NCBI RefSeq assembly: GCF_964340395.1
Contig: NC_135569.1
Coordinates: 13,968,519 to 13,981,018, forward strand
Source: Glandiceps talaboti
Taxonomy: Eukaryota; Hemichordata; Enteropneusta; Spengelidae
Length of the DNA stretch: 12,500 bases
Direction of reading: 5' to 3'
In this document: positions 1 to 12,500 of the stretch, in pieces
Layout: each line of letters begins with the position of its first letter
Numbering within the stretch: the stretch's first letter is position 1
The notes under the pieces: generated by a model
Database searches by the model: none
What the model was told of the DNA's origin: nothing
What the model saw: the letters and a program-made list of their open reading frames with translations, nothing else
Translations under genes and position numbers: made by a program

Positions 1-668
1 TAGGAATGTCACTTCTCTTTATCAATTTAAAGCATGGTAACTTAAATTTAGGGTGTAATAACATACAAGTTTTTAAAAAAACCATGTCATCTAAAGGGTT
101 AACCCTTTTTCAAATATTTACTCAGCTTTATTTAATCAAGGGGACTGGTGTGAAACCTTTAAATAGTTTCTGTTTCCCACAATGCCTCACCTTGATACAC
201 AGAAGGCCGTTTCTAAGCAAGATTTACCAATTTTATTAATTTAATTTTAGAGTGTCACGTGATGTGGACTTAATGAATATTTTATGGATGTCATAAGCGT
301 AGAAAGAATGCAAGTCGTAGATGAATCCAATCTTGCCTTTGTACTCCTTGAAAAGAGCTACTAGTATTTGGCGTGTTTATGAATATTTAATTGGTCAGAA
401 ACGCTGCTCTTGGAATAAAACATAGAAGGTAAACAAATGTCCCTTAGGTCACCCGTATTTCCAGTCTAAAAGAAGAAAATATGTAGAAATGACATATCTA
501 CAAGTTAATAATTTATAAAAATCAGAAGAAAAGTAATGACAATTTTGAACTTCATGAGTCATATTTCAAGCATAACAGAATCACTCTATGTCGCACATTG
601 ATTTATAACGACTAGGGTATAAACTCCATAATTGTTCTTCAAACATGTTTATATATCTTGGCCTGCAC
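1..668. other. Downstream flank or intron of the polycystin-like gene
   Basis: No convincing exon is found. On the minus strand a good pyrimidine tract and acceptor (tattttcttcttttag) lies just above 465; the frame after it runs about 35 codons to a stop near 360. A 22-nt stretch at 191-212 is bordered by a gcttag acceptor and a GTGAGG donor and could be a microexon (one frame reads K-R-P-S-V-Y-Q). AATAAA-type signals on the minus strand occur near 127-132 and 232-237. No GPS-like Cys/Trp pattern was found, so the gene either continues past the left edge or ends at about 650. Confidence 0.35.
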
Positions 669-6845
<6,177 letters not shown>

Positions 6846-8208
6846 TGTTGATGGGTCGGTAGCACTCTCTTCACTGACAAACAGTACTAGTAACACGTGA
6901 TCTGCTTTATGTATGATGTTGACGAGAAATGTAAATTACCTTGTAACTAAAGGTGTCTATAATGATTTTTAAATAATGACTTCATCATCGCTATTGGAAT
7001 GAAAAAAATGTAATCATATATAATGTGAATGGTGACAATATCTAGGGATTTACAGTGGGTTTTTTTTTATTTAGTAAGAACTCATCTCGTAGCATTTTAT
7101 ACATGGTTTGATATGTTGTTTATCACAAAATTATTCATTTGGCACCCACAATGGTGGTCAAACCCAAATTCTTTTGCCCGTTTATTGTTACAAAATTATG
7201 TTTAAGCATATAGGTTGTATTTATCATTTATGTTAGGTTATCTTTGGGGGGGGGGGGCAAATGAATATAATTGAGCAAGAACATCAGCAGCAGCAACAAC
7301 AATGAAAACAAATATTATTTTATCTAGTCAAAATTACAGAGTATAAAGGAGAAATGTATTATCCGTTGATTAGGGGCTCAGTTTTTGTAGTCTACATTAT
7401 CTTGATGTCAGGCAAACTTCTACAGTTGGGACACAGTCTTTATACTCCGTATCTAGATGTCAGGCCACATTCTAAACATAAAATGGCTTCTTAAATCCTA
7501 TCACTTTTATTTCTGTATTGGGTATATTTTATAAAATGAATGAACAGCTTTGTTTTCATCAATTCATCTTTTCATTTTTTCTGGACAGTTGTAGCTTAGT
7601 TATAAGACATAATATGTGTTAGAACCATACGTATACAACCATTACAGCAATGCAATATAAATTACTGTATAGGGTATACAGACACACAGACAGACACACG
7701 AGTACATGTACTCTCATTTAATAAAAGTGACACAAGCTGAATTTAAATTCTAGTTGAATTGATGAAAACCATAATTACATAAAACATACATTCCCTTACT
7801 GAAGGTAAAAAGGTAAGTTGGATAAATAAATACATGTTAACATAAAAACTTGTACATACTGTTTTTAGAGGTGAAATTGATTTATTCATATATGTTTATC
7901 AGATTAACTTGACAATAGTATCACTGACTATTTTCATTACTACGTTCAGTGGAAAACATTTGGATGGTTACCATGACTACGAACTATTACTTGAGTGGAC
8001 ATTCCATAGGATGAACAAAAGATTCTTTATCATTATGACAAGACAATATATGTACAAATTCTGTCTCTAATGAAACACAGTTATACATTGGACATAACAT
8101 TTAAGATGAAAAAAACACGTCTGCATGAAAAAGGAGTGTATACAATTTATTCAAGTAGTTCATTTTGATGAATAGTTTACTGCGTACGTGTAAGAGATAA
8201 TTTCACCC
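6846..8208. other. Upstream flank of the polycystin-like gene, no gene seen
   Basis: The 5' side of the minus-strand gene. A TATATA run on the minus strand at about 7016-7023, some 175 nt from the ATG, is a possible but weak core promoter element. Also present: a 12-G run at 7246-7257, a CAG/CAA run at 7285-7302, a 22-bp direct repeat (18 of 22 matching) at 7401 and 7453, and the palindrome GAGTACATGTACTC near 7700. No open frame of interest on either strand. Confidence 0.45.
7722..7745 (+). repeat. Short dispersed repeat, copy 2
   Basis: TAAAAGTGACACAAGCTGAA, same orientation as the copy at 3537 with one substitution in 22 positions. Confidence 0.55.
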
Positions 8209-8254
8209 TGTCAGAGAAATTTAATCTGCTAAGCGCTATGCACTAGTGAACCAG
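8209..8254 (+). repeat. Third diverged copy of the 56-bp repeat
   Basis: Shares TCAGAGAAA, then AAT, CGC and ATGCAC with the second copy at 6288, plus a final GAACC, with one single-base gap. It lies about 1.9 kb from the pair, so the unit is dispersed and not only tandem. Confidence 0.5.
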
Positions 8255-8570
8255 CAAAATATTAAATTGTTTTCAAAATGATTTAAATTTTTACAAAAGA
8301 TGTTTGACAGCTCAAATGCATAAATGTATATGACGACCTACAGGGAAATGACCCTGAAGAAATTTAAAGAAACATTGTATTACCTGAGTCAGTGGAATAC
8401 TAACATGCTAATTATATTCATCCATGCATTTGACTACATGATCCATAGATTAGATCATTCTTCTGTTCCACCACTCTGTGCTCGAATGTGTTGAAACATT
8501 GCATGCTCTACGTTGTACAATATTGTGTTTGCCCGCCTTTATCTGCCTATCTTTTTTTCTCTCTATCTCT

Positions 8571-8716
8571 CTCTCACTCACCCGTCAACCCGCCATCCCA
8601 CTCACTCACTCACTCACTCACTCACTCACTCACTCACTCACTCACTCACTCACTCACTCACCCTCCCACTCACTCACTCACTCAAACACTCAAAAACACT
8701 TACTCACTCACTCACT
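8571..8716. repeat. (ACTC)n tetranucleotide microsatellite
   Basis: Near-perfect CACT repeats from about 8598 to 8661, interrupted by CCCTCCC, then resumed to 8716 with AAACACT variants. The Thr-His-Ser-Leu open frames over it are repeat translations, not genes. Confidence 0.95.
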
Positions 8717-8727
8717 GTTTAACAGTT

Positions 8728-8728
<1 letters not shown>

Positions 8729-8759
<31 letters not shown>

Positions 8760-8938
8760 TGTATGTATGTATGTATGTATGTATGTATGTATGTATGTGT
8801 GTGGTGTGTATGTATGTATGTATGTATGTATGTATGTATGTATGTGTGTATGTATGTGTGTGTGTGTGTGTGGTGTATGTATGTATGTATGTATGTATGT
8901 ATGTATGTATGTATGTATGTATGTGTACGTGCGTGCAT
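8729..8938. repeat. (ATGT)n microsatellite with GTGTGGTGT interruptions
   Basis: Three ATGT blocks (about 8731-8797, 8808-8846 and 8875-8924) separated by GTGTGTGGTGT-type breaks. The break sequence recurs, giving a higher-order repeat. Met-Tyr-Val-Cys frames here are repeat translations. Confidence 0.95.
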
Positions 8939-9658
8939 GTGTTACGACGCTTAAATTAGGCAGCTGCAAGATATTGGCCTATATCCAGTGGTAAACTCAA
9001 ACTCGCTCGGTCAGCCGTCCCAGAGGTACCGGTCTTTTAAGACAGTATTCTGTAAAGAAACTCATAAGGACTCAAATATTACTTTTGGGTTGAATGACTT
9101 ATACGATTTGCAGCATGGGGAACGATTCAATTGAGCTCCACAATCGATTACAGCCAAATATCAAAGTTCTTTCAAGTATTTGCACTTCAGCTAGACAGCC
9201 TTCTAAAACCCGCTGGTTCCGCCACTAACTGTTGTCGCCAACTGACTAGTATTTGTGATACACATTCCATTGCTTCTTAAATCGCATACGTCATCAACAT
9301 TTTATTTAAAACATTGTTCATTCCGTAATACAAATATGGTTAACAAACAAGTTGTTTACAACAAAAGATTTTCTCTTAACCTTATTTAGTAAATGTTTAT
9401 TAATATAATTAATTCAGCTCAGCAATAAGCAGTTTGTTGAACCGTTCTAGATAGTCTTAGCTAAACAGCTGTTGATTCAATTGGGACACAATTTATCACT
9501 CTGTGATGACATGTGACCTCTACTCATTAGGATAGAATAACATTACTTGACCCGGCTCTGTCTCATTAATCAATGTGGCCTTATCACTTGTGTTTTTTGT
9601 CAATTGTGGAAATATAGAATAATTACGTGACACAATTGTTTACGATGTGTGACTCGTA

Positions 9659-9661
<3 letters not shown>
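8939..9661. other. Gene-free stretch
   Basis: Mixed AT-rich sequence between microsatellites. No long frame, RNA gene or repeat was recognised on either strand. Confidence 0.5.

Positions 9662-9712
<51 letters not shown>
9662..9712. repeat. (TG)n microsatellite, about 25 units
   Basis: Perfect TG/GT dinucleotide tract. Confidence 0.97.
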
Positions 9713-9715
<3 letters not shown>

Positions 9716-10611
9716 TTTATCCTCGCCTAAATAAAAAATGAACACGCTGACATGACCATGTCCTATATACTTTGATAAGTTTCATAAAACTAACGTGGCA
9801 GGGGTGGATAGGCTTTTTTAGTTTATAGTCATAAGTGGTGTTTTTGACAACCAAAATGAGGTGTCTTAAATTGTATAGAAACAAATATTACCTAAAGAAT
9901 CTCATTGTAGACAAATTGGGGGGGGGCGTCTACAGCGTTATCCCACAGTAATATATGACACTGCTTCACATGCCATGAGGATACTCACATTCAACTAAAA
10001 TGTGGACAGGGGTTTCACGCTGTTAAGTCCTGGACGTGGATACAAGATGTGTACATAATATATTGACAAGTTTTCACTGTAACTTAAGAAGGCAAACCGA
10101 AGATTTCGACCTATGCACCATCTTGCAGATGTTGAGAAATTGTGAAAATAAAGTTTGCATTTTGTAGGAATGGAATAAACTGGTGTGTTTCGCTGGCTGG
10201 TAGTCTTAATTCTACTTTATTGAAGACAGTGACTTTACAGCAATGGAGGAAACCAATCCGTGTATTTTGAGTTGCCAGTTCAACTTCACTCTTTTTCCAT
10301 GGCGACGGAATTGTATGCATTGTCCTTTGCCAACATAAACGATAATAGAGATGACACCCTATTCATGAAAGTTTACCTTTTAGTTTTACCTGATTTCCGT
10401 CACTGAAAATATCTACAGTATATACAGATCTCATTTGAATGAGAAAGTGGTTGGAGAAAGACTTTAAGTTGACAAGTATTTCTGAATTATTCCTAATAAA
10501 TTGGTGAGCCATAGAATAAAGCTAAACGGATTATTTTCGCTTTAGCACCCAGCATTCCCCTTGATAAAGCTTTACAAAATTGTACAATCGATGAAAAGTT
10601 AACATTGTCAA
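9713..10611. other. Gene-free or unresolved stretch
   Basis: Contains a 9-G run at 9918-9926. At 10111-10390 both strands are open: a 69-codon minus frame, and an overlapping plus frame of about 54 codons ending in a TGA near 10407. Neither shows a domain, and they cannot both be genes. Confidence 0.35.
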
Positions 10612-10782
10612 CTACTTCGCAAAGTAAGTTTTCTGCAAATAGGTTTCAGGAGAATTGGCTTCAAAGGCTGGTTGTACGAATGCCGGGAAGGGACTTCTGA
10701 AGTCTGATGTCTGAAGGCCCTTTTCGGCTTTCGTATGTTTATCTGCATTTGAATAGCGCCTATAACAACTGACAATTGAATT
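10612..10782 (-). CDS. Possible terminal exon of an unknown gene
   Basis: A 57-codon frame ending in TAG (10612-10614) and opening after a CTTCAG acceptor, phase 0. It reads NSIVSCYRRYSNADKHTKAE and later PAFVQPAF and a TYLQKTYFAK end. The residue mix looks like a hydrophilic protein tail, more natural than the longer overlapping frame at 10608-10880, which reads as its shadow. No domain is recognised, the pyrimidine tract is poor, and no upstream exon was found, so this is a weak call. Confidence 0.22.
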   Translation of the reverse strand, partial: NSIVSCYRRYSNADKHTKAEKGLQTSDFRSPFPAFVQPAFEANSPETYLQKTYFAK

Positions 10783-11037
10783 CTGAAGGCTTTATACCCC
10801 GAAAAATTGTCACTACTACCCAAACCTTCAACTTTAATTTCCCCGATCAAAAAATCAAATTGTCTGGTCACTTTTTTCATTGTGATGATATACCAATTAC
10901 AGTGAGCCCTCTAGAGTTCAGAGGCAACCAATGCGTTTTAAAAGGATGATTCATAACTGGGATATTTGTCATAATTCTGGTGTTATTATCTATGTTGCTG
11001 TAATATTAGTTACTAAAGTATTAATGGTCGCTAATCT

Positions 11038-11082
11038 ATCGTCGTAAACAACGGCCTCTTTTACGGCACCGTCCAAGAGGCA
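11038..11082 (-). pseudogene. Relic copy of exon 2 of the polycystin-like gene
   Basis: 45 bp align without gaps to 5885-5929 (exon 2), 40 of 45 identical. On the minus strand it reads CLLDGAVKEAVVYDD against CVLDGVLKEAVVYDD, 12 of 15 residues equal. The match stops abruptly at both ends, and exon 2's acceptor and donor are not preserved. It is therefore likely an exon relic of a tandem paralogue, or a second copy of a repeat that was exonised as exon 2. Confidence 0.6.
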
Positions 11083-12116
11083 GAGCTTGTTTTTCGATGT
11101 GTCACAGAGAAGAAAAATGAGCTCTGATTTGCGAATCTACTATTTTAGAATCGATATAACTCTATGGGAAAATAAAAGATTGTGGAAATTCCTTTCAAAA
11201 ATGACTGTACCAAATATATTTTTGTTTTATTATTTCAAACTAACCTGGAGCCAGCTTACCTGTGGCAAAGTTTGGAAAGACATTTAAGAACTTTGATTAA
11301 TTTACAGTGAAATTCGTCCCCGAAGCACACTCTAACTCAGAAAGGCACAGTCTGTAACCGAGGCCCCATTTCTGGCTGAGTCGTTGAACAAAATACACAT
11401 AATACCACCTAAATTCATTGGTGGTACTTTGTCATAATGTCACATGACGGTTTTTCATTGCTCTAACATTCATGATTACTGATAACAGTGCCTTTAATAT
11501 ACACTTTCATTCGCTAAAAATCGAGACAAACTTCAAGAGAATTGACAAATCTCTCTCATCTGTGTGCTGATGACCGACACACTTAACAATGATCGAATCC
11601 TGAGTAGCAATCTATCACCTACTCTTGGACAAGTCGTGGCTTCGTCCTGTTTATTCTTTTCAAACCATTCTACGGAAGGATCCTGGATGTACTTGGCTAA
11701 CAAGAGGGAAGCAATGACAAAGGAGATCCGTTGTTAACATGTTGAATTACGTTCGAGTTCTTCGTGTAAAGATAACGATGGCATGCAATCGAGCGCCGAA
11801 AACAAGCCGTTATATTCTTTCAAGGCTAGTAGCACATATTACAATTTAATAGCTTATTCAAAAATGCATGCATCAATTTTCCGATGAGTATATGTTTTGT
11901 TCAATTGTTATACAAATAATATTCAGTTTTGTAAGTTTTTCAGTACAGTAAATTCTTGCTGAGTGTAATATTATTCACTTAAAACTGTATTCAGGTAATG
12001 ATTAATCATGTGGCAGGGTATGATGTCTCATCATTAACTCTGTTAAAGCCATTTGCAATGTCCTTCACTACTGTAACTTAAAATCTGTAAGTTTACGTTT
12101 TATTATTCATACATTA
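11083..12116. other. Gene-free stretch
   Basis: No supported gene. A 66-codon plus frame at 11087-11287 has no domain. A small hairpin with TACCACC/GGTGGTA arms lies near 11404-11427. Confidence 0.45.
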
Positions 12117-12476
12117 GGCCAAAAAATATATATATCTGGTTCTGGTCAGCGCGCGCGTGCCCTGAATACCCTCTCGTCGATCCTTTTTTCCGATAATTTT
12201 TGCTTTCTCGTTCCTTATTTATTCCTGATATCAGGAGAACAAGCAGCTGAAATCTACCCTACATGCCAAGACTGCTTACATACAAAGCCTAAACTGCTTC
12301 GAAGAAAAAGGAAGTTTTTCAAGAAATAAATATGATAGAACAGAGTATGTAAAGTGTCAAAAAAATATGTATTTACTAATTTGCCAAAAAAAAAATTAGG
12401 AAAAAAAATTCGCGTCGTCGATCGCACCACTTTAGAAAGTTTACCCTGACCAGAACCAGATATATTTTTTTTGACC
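12117..12476. mobile_element. MITE-like element with terminal inverted repeats
   Basis: The 19-bp core TATATCTGGTTCTGGTCAG at 12131-12149 has a perfect inverted copy at 12446-12464. Outward, both arms continue as A-rich runs and AGG(C/T)C, giving arms of about 30 bp. Inward, both sides carry CGTCGA/GATCGACG and T-rich tracts that also pair loosely. The element is about 360 bp with no transposase, as in miniature inverted-repeat elements or fold-back repeats. No clear target-site duplication was found. The 81-codon frame across its right half is not credited. Confidence 0.55.
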
Positions 12477-12500
12477 TTACTGAAAATAAAGCAAAACAAA

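Noticed and set aside
6-239. 77-codon plus-strand frame
   Set aside because: No domain or start context, and it overlaps possible downstream sequence of the minus-strand gene.
8478-8994. Long open frames rich in Thr-His-Ser-Leu and Met-Tyr-Val-Cys on both strands
   Set aside because: They are translations of the ACTC and ATGT microsatellites; several frames on both strands are open at once, as expected for stop-free repeats.
10111-10407. Overlapping frames on both strands, including a plus frame with MATELYALSFANINDN
   Set aside because: No domain, no clear splice context, and opposite strands are equally open; not enough to call a gene.
10608-10880. 90-codon minus frame
   Set aside because: Arg/Lys/Ser-rich and reads as a shadow of the more protein-like frame called at 10612-10782.
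12254-12499. 81-codon minus frame at the right edge
   Set aside because: Phe/Ile/Lys-rich translation of T-rich repeat DNA spanning the inverted-repeat arm; no transposase or other motif.

Overview
The window is AT-rich metazoan nuclear DNA. It has short exons with GT/AG borders, introns of about 0.1-1.4 kb, long AT, GT, ACTC and ATGT microsatellites, and no sign of prokaryotic operon structure. A fucolectin domain joined to a polycystin-1-type extracellular region points to an aquatic invertebrate. The base composition and tetranucleotide microsatellites would suit a lophotrochozoan such as a mollusc, annelid or brachiopod, but the sequence does not settle this.

The main content is one multi-exon gene on the minus strand, from its ATG at 6845 to about 669. 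Nine exons can be joined by eye, and every junction keeps the reading frame. The roughly 500-residue product has a hydrophobic signal or signal-anchor segment (exon 1), a short unrecognised module (exon 2), a complete fucolectin/F5-8-type lectin domain (exons 3-4), a short Ser/Thr-rich linker (exon 5), and then a polycystin-1-family GAIN-like region (exons 6-9). There are eleven N-glycosylation sequons and no cysteine in exons 5-9. The proteolysis site (GPS), PLAT and channel-like membrane segments expected after a GAIN region are not seen. The gene therefore probably runs off the left edge, unless exon 9 ends it with the stop at 649-651.

From right to left along the gene: 6846-7100 is its upstream flank. 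Exons 1-4 lie at 6845-4996, exon 5 at 4404-4465, exon 6 at 2900-2990, exon 7 at 1652-1989, exon 8 at 1049-1151 and exon 9 at about 669-890. Intron 6 carries two (AT)n tracts. A 17-bp inverted repeat covers the exon 2 splice donor.

The right half (about 6850-12500) is mostly non-coding. It holds microsatellites, diverged dispersed repeats, a 45-bp relic of exon 2 at 11038-11082, a possible terminal exon of an unknown minus-strand gene at 10612-10782, and a roughly 360-bp element with terminal inverted repeats at 12117-12476.
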